Part shown: piece after piece, positions 17,753 through 27,445 of the stretch
How the letters are laid out: each line of letters starts with the position of its first letter
Position numbering within the stretch: position 1 is the stretch's first letter
Origin: Steroidobacter agaridevorans
Lineage (GTDB): Bacteria; Pseudomonadota; Gammaproteobacteria; Steroidobacterales; Steroidobacteraceae
Length of the DNA: 64,000 nucleotides
Direction: 5' to 3'
NCBI RefSeq assembly: GCF_009932555.1
Contig: NZ_BLJO01000009.1
Location: forward strand, 24,270-88,269
Translations under genes and position numbers: made by a program
The notes under the pieces: model-generated
The model's database searches: none
Told to the model about the DNA's origin: nothing
The model's input: only the letters and a program-made list of their open reading frames with translations

Positions 17753-20128
17753 TCATCGAGAACCGAACGCGTAACGCAGATTGATACCGATCTCTCGAGG
17801 CGGCGTGTACGTGGCGAGCTGATACGGACCCGCCAGCGACGTACCGAGCGTAGTCGGCGGTGGCGTCGTATACGGCGTCGCCTCAGGACCATTGCCGCGC
17901 CTCAACACTTCGTCGGTGCTCGTCAGGTTCCTGGCGAACAGCGACACTTCCCAGGCGCCATCGCTGCTGCGGATGCCAGCATACACATTCAGCAATCCGT
18001 AGGCGTCCACGTCGTCGTAGACGTTGTTGGGATCCTGCTCGTTGCTCTTGTAGTAGCTGTACAGACCGCGACCGAACAAATCCATCGACGGAGTGACCGG
18101 GTATTTGTACTCCGCCTGCAGCGTGCCGGTCCAGTCCGGTGCGAACGACAAGCGATCGTTGACCGTGCACGCCCCTACTTCCTCGCCAGCCGCGCTGCGG
18201 ATCTGATTGACCGAAGGCGCGGTGGGGAACGTGTCCGGGACGCCATCGCTGTTGAAGTCGTTACACGCAACTACACCATCTTCCATCTCGCCCTTGGCGT
18301 AAGCGAGCGTCAGGCCGAGGTTGAAATTCTCGGTGGCCTGGAACGCCACGTCGACTTCGGCGCCATCCACCTTCGCATCGACGTTGGCGACGAAGTTGAA
18401 CTGCGCAGGCACGGCGCCGGCGCGGCCCAGATTGACGTACCACACCGACGGGCCGCGATAGATGAAGTCCTTGAAGTCCTGGTGGAACACGGACGCGTTC
18501 ACACGCAGCCGCTGATCCATGAGATCGGCCTTGAAACCCAGCTCATACGACGTCGAATCTTCCGAGTCCAGGTTCAGGAACTGATCGAGCCGCGGCGTCA
18601 GCGGCCGGAACACGCCCACGACGCTCGGGCCGTAACGCCACGAGGTGCCGACGTTGACGTAAGCCATGAAGTCATCGGTGAAGCGATGCGAGGCGGCGAC
18701 GTTCCAGATCACGGGCTGCTCGTCCTCGTCGAGATCGGCCAGCGTCTGACCGGCGACGATCAGCTTGCTCTTGGAGGTGAAGTCGATATAACGCGCGCCG
18801 GCCGACAACTCGGTGCTCTCGCCGAGGTGATAAGTGAGATTGGCGAAGACGCTGGCCTCTTCCAAGGTGCTGCGTCGATTGATCAGCGTGTCGGCGACCG
18901 CCAGGTTGCGCAATGTGTACTGGCCGGTCGGAAAGCCGACCAGCGTGCGATTGGTCAAATCGCTCGGGCTGGAGAAGTCCGAATAGAACACGCCGAAGGT
19001 GTAATCGAACACACCGGCCAGACGCTCTTCGGACGCCAGACGCAACTCATGCGTGCGCTGTTCCGATTCCGCATGCAGGTCCTGATAGAACTCGAAATTG
19101 GGAACGGCGTTGGCCGTGTCCTGCGGTGTGAGCGCCACGTTGTCGAACGTGGTGTACGTGCCGACGTAGCTGAGCTTCTGACCGCCGAAGCGCCAATCGA
19201 TCTGGCCGGTGAGAATGTCGAACTTCTGCGTGGAATCGCGTCCGCCATCCGTGATGCCGAGACGATCTTCGGCCCGGAGGATCGGTTCCACGGCCGGTAC
19301 GCCCGGCTGGTTCAGAGCGAACGATTCATAGCCGTCGAACGACAGCAGATCCCGCTCCAGATACTGATACATGAGCTTGGCGCTCACTGCATCGTTCGGC
19401 TCCCAGCGCAGCGACACGCGACCGCTCCTCGTTTCCTGCGACGGGTCTTCGCTGTTGTTGATGCTCTTGACGTGATCGTATTCGGTATCTTCGTAAACAC
19501 CGGCGACGCGAATCGCCAGCGTATCGGCGATGAGCGGGATGTTTACTGCACCCTGCGCCATCATCGAGTCTTCATCGGTGGCCAGCGTATTCACGTAGCC
19601 GCCGAACTCCGACAGTTCGGGATCGCGCGTCGTGACAGTGATCGAGCCCGACGGCGCGGCACGGCCACGCAGCGTGCCTTGCGGCCCACGCAGCACTTCG
19701 ATCTGACCCAGGTCGTACATCGACTGGAACAGAAACACCGATTGGATCGGACCGTCGTTGAGATAGAACTCGACGGTCGGCGTCGCGCTGGATTCCACTT
19801 GGAACGAAGCGCCGCGGATGGTCGCCGCCGTCGTGTAGCCGTTGCTGCCGCCGGTGAGCGTCAGGCCCGGCACGATGGCCTGCACATCGGTGAACTGCTG
19901 CAAGCTCAGCCGCTCGATTTCATCCGCGGTGACTGCGTCGACGGTCTGCGGCACGTCCTGCAGGCTTTCTGCTTTACGGCGTGCGGTAACGATGATTTCT
20001 TCGAGACCGAAACTCGCTTCGGCGCCGGCTGCCGTGGCGCCCGCCGCCGGCTGCGTCTGCGCGCTGGCCGCGGATGCAAGCAACACCAGACCCGACCCTG
20101 CGAGCAGGTTCAGTGCGCCGGCTCTCAT
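17753..20128 (-). CDS. TonB-dependent outer-membrane receptor
   Basis: 791 aa: signal peptide (hydrophobic run ending ASAASAQ), TonB-box-like LEEIIVTARR, plug domain with VRGAS-type motifs, then a 22-strand barrel ending in an aromatic-rich INLRYAFGS. No STN domain, so pure uptake rather than surface signalling. I chose the ATG at 20128 because AGGGGG stands 7 nt upstream; an ATG 24 nt further upstream has no site. It heads a minus run with an esterase and acyl-CoA enzymes, so the ligand is probably an organic substrate rather than a siderophore (inference). The palindromic operator at 20382 lies in its long leader. Confidence 0.92.
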   Translation of the reverse strand: MRAGALNLLAGSGLVLLASAASAQTQPAAGATAAGAEASFGLEEIIVTARRKAESLQDVPQTVDAVTADEIERLSLQQFTDVQAIVPGLTLTGGSNGYTTAATIRGASFQVESSATPTVEFYLNDGPIQSVFLFQSMYDLGQIEVLRGPQGTLRGRAAPSGSITVTTRDPELSEFGGYVNTLATDEDSMMAQGAVNIPLIADTLAIRVAGVYEDTEYDHVKSINNSEDPSQETRSGRVSLRWEPNDAVSAKLMYQYLERDLLSFDGYESFALNQPGVPAVEPILRAEDRLGITDGGRDSTQKFDILTGQIDWRFGGQKLSYVGTYTTFDNVALTPQDTANAVPNFEFYQDLHAESEQRTHELRLASEERLAGVFDYTFGVFYSDFSSPSDLTNRTLVGFPTGQYTLRNLAVADTLINRRSTLEEASVFANLTYHLGESTELSAGARYIDFTSKSKLIVAGQTLADLDEDEQPVIWNVAASHRFTDDFMAYVNVGTSWRYGPSVVGVFRPLTPRLDQFLNLDSEDSTSYELGFKADLMDQRLRVNASVFHQDFKDFIYRGPSVWYVNLGRAGAVPAQFNFVANVDAKVDGAEVDVAFQATENFNLGLTLAYAKGEMEDGVVACNDFNSDGVPDTFPTAPSVNQIRSAAGEEVGACTVNDRLSFAPDWTGTLQAEYKYPVTPSMDLFGRGLYSYYKSNEQDPNNVYDDVDAYGLLNVYAGIRSSDGAWEVSLFARNLTSTDEVLRRGNGPEATPYTTPPPTTLGTSLAGPYQLATYTPPREIGINLRYAFGSR

Positions 20129-20491
20129 ACATTTCCCCCTGCGAACTCTCATGAATCACCCCTGGCTGTTTTCTCGCGGAAACGCATCAACCATTCGGAT
20201 GCTCGCGCGCCGGCACGCATTCCGTTGCCGGGGGACTCTCATCGAAACATGCAGGGAGAATGTGAGACGGATCACGCACTCGAGAGCGTTCGTCGTCGAG
20301 TCGTCGCGTGCCATCGATTCCCCCTGTCACGCCCGGCCAGTCCAATCGCACCCTTTTTGTTTGGGTCGGCAGCGTTTGTTGTAAACAACAACGCTGTTGA
20401 TTAACCTCAGAGTCGCTTAGCCGCGGGCCGTTTGTCAAGGGCGCGTCAAGCACGTTCGATTGGTCGAATCAAGCACTTCTTGGGAGAGGCG
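20129..20491. other. Divergent intergenic region with operator
   Basis: 363 bp without a credible gene, between the TonB receptor (minus) and an SDR operon (plus). It holds operator site 4 at 20382-20403 and an AT-richer stretch around 20355-20405 that probably contains the divergent promoters. Nothing else was recognised; the part nearest the receptor would be a long 5' leader. Confidence 0.6.
20382..20403. promoter_or_regulatory. Palindromic operator, site 4
   Basis: Left arm TAAACAACA, spacer ACGC, right arm TGTTGATTA (9-4-9). It is 89 bp upstream of the SDR start at 20492 and 254 bp upstream of the TonB receptor start, so it could control both directions. Confidence 0.72.
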
Positions 20492-21295
20492 ATGATCGGC
20501 ACCGATCCGCTCGATCTCGGCGGCCAGATTGCATTCATCAGCGGCGCCGGACAAGGCGCTGGCCGCAGCATCGCGTTGACGCTGGCCCACCACAATGCCG
20601 GTGGCATCGCTGTCAATGATTTCGTCGCCGGGCGCGCCGAAGCAGTAGTTGCTGAAATCGAGTCGCTGGGTGTGCGCGCGATTGCGGTACCGGCGGATGT
20701 CGGCGACCACGCAGCGGTTCGCGCAGCCATTGACACAGCCACATCGACACTTGGCCCGGTCACACTGCTGGTCAATAACGCAGGCAACGCCGGGCCGAAT
20801 TCACAGATGGGCCATGCGCCATTGTTCTGGGAGACGAATCCGGCCGAGTGGGACCGGTATTTCCGCACCAACTTGCAAGGAGTCATGAACTGTTGCCATG
20901 TCGCGCTGCCGGCGATGGTGGCACAAGGCAAAGGCAGAATCGTGACCATCGTGTCGGATGCCGGGCGGGTCGGTGAAGCAAGGCTGGCCGCTTACTCCGC
21001 CGCCAAGGCAGGCGCTGCCGGTTTCATGCGCGCCATCGCTCGCGAAGCCGGCCGCTACGGCATCACTGCCAATGCGATCTCCCTGTCTGCACTGGAACCG
21101 CCGCTCGACCCGGCGGGCAAAGAGCAGTTCCTGGCGAGCGAGCAGGCGAAAAGCATCGTGTCGCGCTATGTGATCCGCCGATTCGGCCGGCCCGACGATG
21201 TCGCGATCATGGCGCTGTTCCTGTGCTCCGACGCGGCCGGCTGGATCACCGGACAGACCTACCCGGTGAATGGCGGCTACAGCCTTGCAATATGA
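20492..21295 (+). CDS. SDR family oxidoreductase
   Basis: 267 aa classical SDR. SGAGQGAGR is the cofactor loop, VNNAGNAG follows strand 4, IVSDAG carries the Ser and YSAAK the Tyr/Lys pair; YPVNGGYS is the C-terminal substrate/cofactor segment. I chose the ATG at 20492 for its GGGAGAGG ribosome site. First gene of a plus-strand series (acyl-CoA dehydrogenase, SnoaL-like, hydrolase, MFS); probably a hydroxyacyl-CoA or alcohol dehydrogenase. Operator site 4 is 89 bp upstream. Confidence 0.9.
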   Translation: MIGTDPLDLGGQIAFISGAGQGAGRSIALTLAHHNAGGIAVNDFVAGRAEAVVAEIESLGVRAIAVPADVGDHAAVRAAIDTATSTLGPVTLLVNNAGNAGPNSQMGHAPLFWETNPAEWDRYFRTNLQGVMNCCHVALPAMVAQGKGRIVTIVSDAGRVGEARLAAYSAAKAGAAGFMRAIAREAGRYGITANAISLSALEPPLDPAGKEQFLASEQAKSIVSRYVIRRFGRPDDVAIMALFLCSDAAGWITGQTYPVNGGYSLAI

Positions 21296-21427
21296 ATGCG
21301 CCGTCTCGATCCGAAGCGACAAATTTGTGCTCGAAACGCTGCAAAACCCGCTGCCGATTGCGCCCGGGCGCATCCCTCGCCATTCTTGCCGGTGACGCTG
21401 TCGTCCTGTCGACCGAAGATTCCGCCG

Positions 21428-22555
21428 ATGCTACTCACCGCCACCCAGCAAGCCATTGCAGATTCCGTCCGCGACTTCGCCCAGGAGCGTATTCGCCCGA
21501 ATGCTCTGAGCTACGAAACCGCCCGCGCTTATCCGTCCGAGTTGTTCCAGGAGCTCGCCGAGTTGGGCTTGATGGGCATGACCGCGCCCGAGGATAAAGG
21601 CGGCGCCGGCGCCGACTATGTGTCGTATGCGCTCGCGCTGATGGAAATCGCCGCCGCCGACGGCGCGTTGTCCACCATCCTCTCCATTCAAAACAGCCTG
21701 ATCGTTTCCGCGTTGCTGAAGGATGGCAACGCCGAACAACAGGAGCGCTTTCTGCCCGAGCTGCTTAGCGGCCGCATGATCGGCGCTTTCGCTTTGACTG
21801 AAGCGGATGCCGGCTCCGACGCGTCAGCTCTTCGCACGCGCGCCACCAAGACTGCCGACGGCTATGTGATCAACGGCAGCAAGCAATTCATCAGCTCGGG
21901 AAAGATCGGCGGACTGGCGTTGGTGTTCGCGGTCACCGATCCGGAGGCGGGGAAGAAAGGAATCTCCGCGTTCCTGGTGCCGACCGATCGTCCCGGTTAC
22001 GTGGTCGACAAGGTCGAGCACAAGTTGGGACAGCTTGCCTCGGACACCTGCAGCCTGCGTTTCGACGATCTGCGCCTCGAGAGCTCGCTGCGACTCGGCG
22101 CCGAAGGCCAGGGCTATCGGATTGCCTTGTCGAATCTCGAAGCGGGCCGCATCGGCATCTCTTCGCAATGTATCGGCATGGCGCAGGCCGCCCTGGAAAT
22201 CGCCATCGGCTATGCGAAGGAGCGCCGCTCGATGGGCAAGGCCATCATCGAACACCAGGCCGTGGGCTTCCGTCTCGCCGATCTCGCCGCGCGACTCGAA
22301 GCGGCTCGTCAGCTCGTGCTGCACGCTGCAAGCATCAAAGACACCGGCGCTCCGTGTTTGAAAGAAGCGTCGATGGCCAAGCTCGTTGCCTCCGAAACCG
22401 CGGAAGCGGTGTGCTCCGGCGCCATCCAGACGCTCGGCGGCTATGGCTATCTCGAAGAGTTCGGCCTGGCCAAGATCTACCGCGACGTGCGCGTGTGCCA
22501 GATCTACGAAGGCACGTCCGACATTCAACGCATGGTCATCGCGCGCTCGCTATGA
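21428..22555 (+). CDS. Acyl-CoA dehydrogenase
   Basis: 375 aa, standard single-domain acyl-CoA dehydrogenase. FALTEADAGSDASALRTRA is the FAD/substrate signature, QTLGGYGYLEEF the second signature, and IYEGTSDIQRMVIARSL carries the catalytic Glu of the short/medium-chain type. It introduces the alpha-beta double bond and passes electrons to ETF. I chose the ATG at 21428 because the first helix (QQAIADSVRDFAQERI) starts there; the upstream 130 bp show no good ribosome site, so the start is only moderately sure. Confidence 0.93.
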   Translation: MLLTATQQAIADSVRDFAQERIRPNALSYETARAYPSELFQELAELGLMGMTAPEDKGGAGADYVSYALALMEIAAADGALSTILSIQNSLIVSALLKDGNAEQQERFLPELLSGRMIGAFALTEADAGSDASALRTRATKTADGYVINGSKQFISSGKIGGLALVFAVTDPEAGKKGISAFLVPTDRPGYVVDKVEHKLGQLASDTCSLRFDDLRLESSLRLGAEGQGYRIALSNLEAGRIGISSQCIGMAQAALEIAIGYAKERRSMGKAIIEHQAVGFRLADLAARLEAARQLVLHAASIKDTGAPCLKEASMAKLVASETAEAVCSGAIQTLGGYGYLEEFGLAKIYRDVRVCQIYEGTSDIQRMVIARSL

Positions 22556-22579
22556 CCATGAAACTCACATAGGAAACGT

Positions 22580-23017
22580 ATGGCCGATACCGCTGCACTC
22601 GAAGCTCATCTGGCAATCAGCAAAGTCAAAGCGCGCTATTGCCGGATGCTCGACACCAAGGACTGGGCCGGTTTCGGCGCATTGTTTACCGAGGATTTCG
22701 TCCTCGATGTGAGTGAGGGCACGTCGGTACCCGTGATACGGGGCCGTGAGGCCGCCCTACAGCAGGTGCAGACGCTGGTCGGGAGTGCGAGAACCGTCCA
22801 TCAAGTTCACACTCCCGAGATCGACGTGCAAGGCGACGAAGCGCAAGTGATCTGGGCGATGCAAGACCGCGTCGTGTGGGATACCCCACGGCGCGGTCTC
22901 GCCTCCATCACCGGCTACGGCCACTATCACGAACGTTACGTGCGACAGAACGGCGAATGGAAGATCGCGTCGCTGAAGCTGACTCGTCTCCACCTCGACG
23001 TGCAGCCCGCCCTATGA
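22580..23017 (+). CDS. SnoaL-like/NTF2-fold protein
   Basis: 145 aa of the nuclear transport factor 2 superfamily (SnoaL-like). An N-terminal helix (KVKARYCRMLDTKDWAGF) is followed by LFTEDFVLDVS and curved-sheet strands ending in WKIASLKLTRLHL. Members include cyclases, ketosteroid isomerases and dehydratases, and many have no proven function. Its stop overlaps the next ATG by ATGA. Probably a small isomerase or dehydratase in the same catabolic route (inference). Confidence 0.8.
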   Translation: MADTAALEAHLAISKVKARYCRMLDTKDWAGFGALFTEDFVLDVSEGTSVPVIRGREAALQQVQTLVGSARTVHQVHTPEIDVQGDEAQVIWAMQDRVVWDTPRRGLASITGYGHYHERYVRQNGEWKIASLKLTRLHLDVQPAL

Positions 23018-23889
23018 AGAGCGCGGTCGAGCTGGAGCAGATTTCGCTTCGTGGGTCCCATCTGAATCTCGCCGCCGACGCCGCAGGCCCGGCGGATGCG
23101 CCGACACTCTTATTCCTGCACGGAAGCGGTCAGACGCGTCAGAGCTGGAGCAGCGCGTTGGCCGAAGCGATTCAACGCGGCTATCGCGCCATCTCCGTCG
23201 ATCTGCGAGGGCACGGCGACAGCGAGTGGTCGCCCGATGGCGAATACACGCTCGATAAGTTCGCGGCCGACATTCGCACCGTCATCGACCAGCTCGATGA
23301 CGAGCCGATTGTCATTGGCGCATCGCTGGGCGGATTGATCGGCATGATGATCGCCGCCGCGCCGCCGCCGCGGCTGCGAGCCCTTGTGCTGGTGGACATC
23401 ACGGCCCGAGTCGAAATGAGCGGCGCGAATGAAGTGATCGCATTCATGGACAGCGCGCCGAATGGTTTCGCGTCGCTCGAGGAAGCGGCGGCCGCAGTTG
23501 CCGCGTACTTGCCTCATCGGCCGCCCCCGAAGAACACCAACGGCTTGAAGCGCAACCTGCGCCTTCGTAACGGCCGCTACTACTGGCACTGGGATCCCGC
23601 GTTCATCCAAATGGGCCGGGACTCGCAAGGCAAGCTCAGAGCCGACGGACCGAATCCGTTGGAAACCTTTGCGCGCGCGATCGATATCCCTACCCTGCTC
23701 GTGCGTGGCAGCCGCAGTCGCATCGTCAGCGAAGCAGGCGCGCGCGAGTTTCTCCAGATGGTGCCGCACGCCGAGTTCGTCGACATCGCCGGCGCGCATC
23801 ACATGGTCGCTGGCGACGCGAACGATGCCTTCAACGACGCCGTCTTCGATTTCATCGACCGGCAAGTCGGCCTGCGCGCTGGTAGTTGA
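23014..23889 (+). CDS. Alpha/beta-hydrolase fold protein
   Basis: 291 aa. LLFLHGSGQTRQSW is the oxyanion-hole strand, VDLRGHGDSEWSPDGEY the cap entry, and IGASLGGLIGM the nucleophile elbow with Ser. PTLLVRGSRSRIVS carries the acid region and AGAHHMVAGD the catalytic His. Resembles C-C hydrolases and esterases of aromatic or steroid ring catabolism; the substrate is not assigned. ATG at 23014, overlapping the SnoaL-like gene. Confidence 0.9.
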   Translation: MKSAVELEQISLRGSHLNLAADAAGPADAPTLLFLHGSGQTRQSWSSALAEAIQRGYRAISVDLRGHGDSEWSPDGEYTLDKFAADIRTVIDQLDDEPIVIGASLGGLIGMMIAAAPPPRLRALVLVDITARVEMSGANEVIAFMDSAPNGFASLEEAAAAVAAYLPHRPPPKNTNGLKRNLRLRNGRYYWHWDPAFIQMGRDSQGKLRADGPNPLETFARAIDIPTLLVRGSRSRIVSEAGAREFLQMVPHAEFVDIAGAHHMVAGDANDAFNDAVFDFIDRQVGLRAGS

Positions 23890-23892
23890 GGC

Positions 23893-25563
23893 ATGGCAAT
23901 CGCAGACGACGCAGTTCCCACGAAGCGCTGGACCGCATTCGAGCCGTTGCGTGAACGCACGTTCCGACGCATCTGGTCGGCAAGCGTGCTATCCAACTTT
24001 GGACAGCTCATTCAAGGGGTAGGCGCCGCCTGGGAGATGACGCGACTCACCTCGTCACCCAGCATGGTCGCGCTGGTGCAGACCGCGCTCATGCTGCCTT
24101 TGATGCTCGTGGCCGTGCCGGCCGGCGCCATCGCGGACATGTTCGACCGGCGCAGGATCGCACTGGCCGGACTCACCTTCGCCACGATCAGTGCGTTGAC
24201 GCTGACGGGCATCTCCATGCTGAACCTCACGACGCCGTGGGTGCTGCTTTGCTTCAGTTCGCTGATTGGCGTCGGCGTCGCACTGTACGGCCCAGCATGG
24301 CAAGCGTCGGTCAGCGAACAAGTGAAGCCCGAGCAGTTGCCAGCCGCTGTCGGCCTTGCCTCGGTCAGTTACAACATCGCGCGCAGCTTCGGGCCAGCCA
24401 TCGGTGGCTTGATCGTGCTCGCGGCTGGCGCAACCGCCGCGTTTGCGGTGAATGCGCTGATGTACTTGCCGCTCATCGTCGCGTTCTTCCTCTGGCGCCG
24501 GGAGCATGTTCCGGCACGCCTGCCGCCGGAGCGTCTCGATCGCGCGATCATTTCGGGTGCGCGCTATGCCATTCACTCGCCGCCGATCCGCATCGTGCTG
24601 ATTCGCGCGCTCGCGTTGGGTCTGGCAGCTGCATCGATTTCGGCACTGACCCCGCTCGTCGCACGCGATCTGCTCGCAGGCAATGCGAGTACGTTTGGGT
24701 TGCTGCTGGGAGCGAACGGTGTCGGTGCCGTGATCGGCGCGCTCGTCGTCAGCGAAGTCCGCAATCGCTTGAAGGCTGAACATGCCGTCCGCCTGTGTGC
24801 CATTGTCGCCAGCGTGATGATCGTGATCATCGCGCTCAGCAACAATGTGATCGTCACCGCGCTGGCGCTGGCCGTTGCCGGTGCTGCTTATATGCTCAAT
24901 ATCGCGTTGTTGAACGTGGCCGTGCAACTGTCCGCTCCGCGCTGGGTGACGGCGCGTGCCATCGCCTGGTTTCAAGCATCGCTCACCGGCGGGATCGCAA
25001 TCGGCGCATGGATCTGGGGCGTGGTTGCGTCGGATTGGGATGTGAGCAATGCGCTGATCGCATCGGGCATCACCTTGCTGCTCACGCCGCTCATTGGCTT
25101 GTTGCTGCCGATGCCGCCTATTTCCACCGCCGATGTGGAAATGGTCGAGCTCGCCAATGAGCCGGAGGTCGCACTCGCACTCACCGCGCGCAGCGGCCCC
25201 ATCGTCATCGAGATCGATTATCGAGTGAACCCGGATGCCGCCCGCCAGTTCTACGACGTGATGCTGAAGATGCAGCGGACGCGTCTCAGAAACGGCGCGT
25301 TCGACTGGTCCCTATCGCGCGACATCGCCGATCCGGAGCTATGGACGGAACGCTATCACTGTCCCACCTGGGCGGATTATCTGCGCTTGCGCAGCCGTTT
25401 CACGCATGCCGATCGCGAGTTGCAGACGCTGGCCGATGCCTATCACATTGCTGGACCGGGCCATCGTGTCCGTCGACGTCTGGAGCGGCCGTTCGGCTCG
25501 GTGCGCTGGCGCGCGGAGACGCCGGATCCGAATCGCGATCCGATCAGCATCTACACGCCGTGA
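23893..25563 (+). CDS. MFS transporter (MFS_3/EntS-like) with C-terminal ABM-like domain
   Basis: 556 aa. Residues about 25-420 hold the membrane segments of an MFS_3 exporter; AGAIADMFDRRRIAL is the conserved loop between helices 2 and 3. The soluble C-terminal part (about 430-545), including IVIEIDYRVNPDAARQFYDV, looks like an antibiotic-biosynthesis-monooxygenase-type ferredoxin fold. This fusion recurs in the MFS_3 family. It probably exports a small molecule. Starts 3 bp after the hydrolase and is last in the plus run. Confidence 0.88.
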   Translation: MAIADDAVPTKRWTAFEPLRERTFRRIWSASVLSNFGQLIQGVGAAWEMTRLTSSPSMVALVQTALMLPLMLVAVPAGAIADMFDRRRIALAGLTFATISALTLTGISMLNLTTPWVLLCFSSLIGVGVALYGPAWQASVSEQVKPEQLPAAVGLASVSYNIARSFGPAIGGLIVLAAGATAAFAVNALMYLPLIVAFFLWRREHVPARLPPERLDRAIISGARYAIHSPPIRIVLIRALALGLAAASISALTPLVARDLLAGNASTFGLLLGANGVGAVIGALVVSEVRNRLKAEHAVRLCAIVASVMIVIIALSNNVIVTALALAVAGAAYMLNIALLNVAVQLSAPRWVTARAIAWFQASLTGGIAIGAWIWGVVASDWDVSNALIASGITLLLTPLIGLLLPMPPISTADVEMVELANEPEVALALTARSGPIVIEIDYRVNPDAARQFYDVMLKMQRTRLRNGAFDWSLSRDIADPELWTERYHCPTWADYLRLRSRFTHADRELQTLADAYHIAGPGHRVRRRLERPFGSVRWRAETPDPNRDPISIYTP

Positions 25564-25569
25564 GTTTGC

Positions 25570-26280
25570 TCAAACGCGCCCCACGATGGGAATCAGCGCG
25601 CCCGTGATCGCGCTGGAACGATCCGACAATAAAAACACCACCAGGTCCGCGATCTGCTCGGGCTTGACCCAGCGATCGTGATCCGCGTCCGGCATGTCGG
25701 CGCGATTTGCTGGAGTATCGATGATGCTCGGCAGAATGGCGTTGACGCACACGCCCTTGTCTTTCAATTCATCGGCGAGGGCTTCGGTGAGTTTCGCGAC
25801 GCCGGCTTTGGAAGCCGCATAAGCGCCCATGCCCGTGCCGGCTTTGATCGAACCGGCGGCGCCGACGTTGACGATTCTTCCGTGCTCGGGGCCCATCAAT
25901 GGCAACGAAGCTTGTACGGCGTTCACGGCCGTGCGTAAGTTGATGTTGTAGAGCTGATCCCAGGTGGCAATGCCGCCGCCCTCGACCTTTTCCCAGCGGA
26001 AGCCGCCCGCAATGTTGACCAAGCCATCGAGGCCGCCCATTTGTTTGGCGGCGGCTTTCATCGCCGCCGCCGCGGCGTCAGGCAAGCCAAGATCGACGCC
26101 GCTGAGCAGCACGCAACCCTTGAGCGAGTCGTGTGCTCTCTCGACCGACGAATGATCGATACACGTAACGGTCGCACCCGCCTCGCGCACCGCCGCTGAC
26201 ACTTTGGTGCCCAGCGATCCAAACGCCCCCGTGACGACGATTTTCCGGCCGGAAAGATTCATATCGAGCTCCGCATTCAC
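25570..26280 (-). CDS. SDR family oxidoreductase
   Basis: 236 aa SDR. TGAFGSLG is a slightly altered cofactor loop; VNIAGG follows strand 4; YAASK supplies the Tyr/Lys pair. ATG at 26280 has AGGAAA about 9 nt upstream; a second ATG 18 nt downstream (MNLSGRK) is also possible. Convergent with the MFS gene, 6 bp apart. Probably cotranscribed with the acyl-CoA dehydrogenase at 26391. Confidence 0.88.
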   Translation of the reverse strand: MNAELDMNLSGRKIVVTGAFGSLGTKVSAAVREAGATVTCIDHSSVERAHDSLKGCVLLSGVDLGLPDAAAAAMKAAAKQMGGLDGLVNIAGGFRWEKVEGGGIATWDQLYNINLRTAVNAVQASLPLMGPEHGRIVNVGAAGSIKAGTGMGAYAASKAGVAKLTEALADELKDKGVCVNAILPSIIDTPANRADMPDADHDRWVKPEQIADLVVFLLSDRSSAITGALIPIVGRV

Positions 26281-26341
26281 ATCGTTTCCTGAGGAGTATC
26301 CGCCGCCGCGAGCGGATCGCGCAACAGCGCGTTCGCGCTGA

Positions 26342-26428
26342 CACTACCAGCTCGCCAGCAGTTCGGCGATGCGAACGTTCGGCCTTGGCGCTACCAGTTC
26401 GCTGGCAGATCGACGATGCGCTCGTTCG
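26342..26428 (-). repeat. Diverged duplication of the acyl-CoA dehydrogenase 3' end
   Basis: Two 40-bp units, 26342-26381 and 26389-26428, start 47 bp apart and agree at 32 of 40 positions. One unit covers the last codons and stop of the acyl-CoA dehydrogenase; the other lies just downstream. Likely an old tandem duplication; no function is claimed. Confidence 0.65.
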
Positions 26429-27347
26429 TTGCTTCGAGGCCGCCGGCGATCGCCAGCTGCAACTGTGCTCGTTTGAGGAACAGATGCGGATCGGCCTCGT
26501 CGCTGAAACCGATGCCGCCGTGAATCTGTATGTTCGTGCCGGCATTGTCGAGCGCCGCCTGACCGGCCACCAACAACGCGCACTCGACCTGCAGAGCTGC
26601 GTCGTCACGATCATCGTCGAGCGCAACCGCTGCGAAGCTCGTTTGATCGCGCGCGCACCGAGCGGCCATCGCCATGTTGGCGCAATGATGCTTGATGGCT
26701 TGGAACGTGCCGATGGGTCGGCCGAATTGCTCGCGGATGCCAGCGTATGCGACAGCCATGTCGAGAGCCGCGGCTGCCATACCGGCGAGAGCGGCCGCGT
26801 CGATTAAGCGAAGCCGTAACAGATCGCGCGCATCGAGCTCAGCGATGAGGTCTCGAGGCGTTTCGATTTCACTGAGGCCGGCAAGCCACAAGCGACGATC
26901 GATGCTCCGACTTTGCGCTCGCTCGCGTTCGTACAGCGCCGCTCTGTCACCATCGCGCACCAGAATGACACTTGCCTGCGATTCTTCGACCATGACAGTG
27001 CGCTGACCGCGTCGATAAGCCGCCGCAACGTTCTTGTCGGCGTTGCCGGTGGCGACCAAGGCAGGTCCCGCTCCGATCGTTGCGAGCACCGCCGGCGATA
27101 CCAATCGCCGACCCAATCCCATGACGATGAGCGCTTCTTCGACCGCACCCAGTCCGCTGCCGCCCTGTGCCTCATCGACCGAAATACCGAACACGCCGAG
27201 ATCGCGCAGACTGGCCCAGGCGTCGGCACTTTCCTCGTGCGACGAATGCAACCGCGCGACCGGCACCAGGCTATCGAGCGACTCCTCGATCGTGCCCGCC
27301 AGCGCGAGCTGCTCGGCATCGGGGTGATAGCGGGTTTGCGCCTGCAA
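26391..27347 (-). CDS. Acyl-CoA dehydrogenase-like protein (short, beta-subunit type)
   Basis: 318 aa, shorter than the usual 380. FGISVDEAQGGSGLGAVEEAL and REQFGRPIGTFQAIKHHCANM are clear acyl-CoA dehydrogenase signatures, and IHGGIGFSDEADPHLFLKRAQ is the C-terminal helix. The central FAD segment and the xGGTxEIxR catalytic end are missing or diverged. This resembles the non-catalytic partner of heterotetrameric FadE pairs; the dehydrogenase at 29155 is the natural partner candidate. Start codon at 27347; divergent from the ligase at 27514. Confidence 0.85.
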   Translation of the reverse strand: MQAQTRYHPDAEQLALAGTIEESLDSLVPVARLHSSHEESADAWASLRDLGVFGISVDEAQGGSGLGAVEEALIVMGLGRRLVSPAVLATIGAGPALVATGNADKNVAAAYRRGQRTVMVEESQASVILVRDGDRAALYERERAQSRSIDRRLWLAGLSEIETPRDLIAELDARDLLRLRLIDAAALAGMAAAALDMAVAYAGIREQFGRPIGTFQAIKHHCANMAMAARCARDQTSFAAVALDDDRDDAALQVECALLVAGQAALDNAGTNIQIHGGIGFSDEADPHLFLKRAQLQLAIAGGLEATNERIVDLPANW

Positions 27348-27445
27348 GCAACGGCCTCATCGTGAGAATCGGGTCATTCTATGAATTGTCGGGAACGACC
27401 GCTTGACGCCGCACGACACACGCCTGGCATGGCGCGCTAGCCGGG

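Noticed and set aside
17525..20404. A 959-codon open frame on the plus strand
   Set aside because: It lies opposite a clear TonB receptor with signal peptide, plug and barrel; its translation is Arg/Gln/His-rich and low in normal protein motifs, as expected for an antisense shadow in GC-rich DNA.
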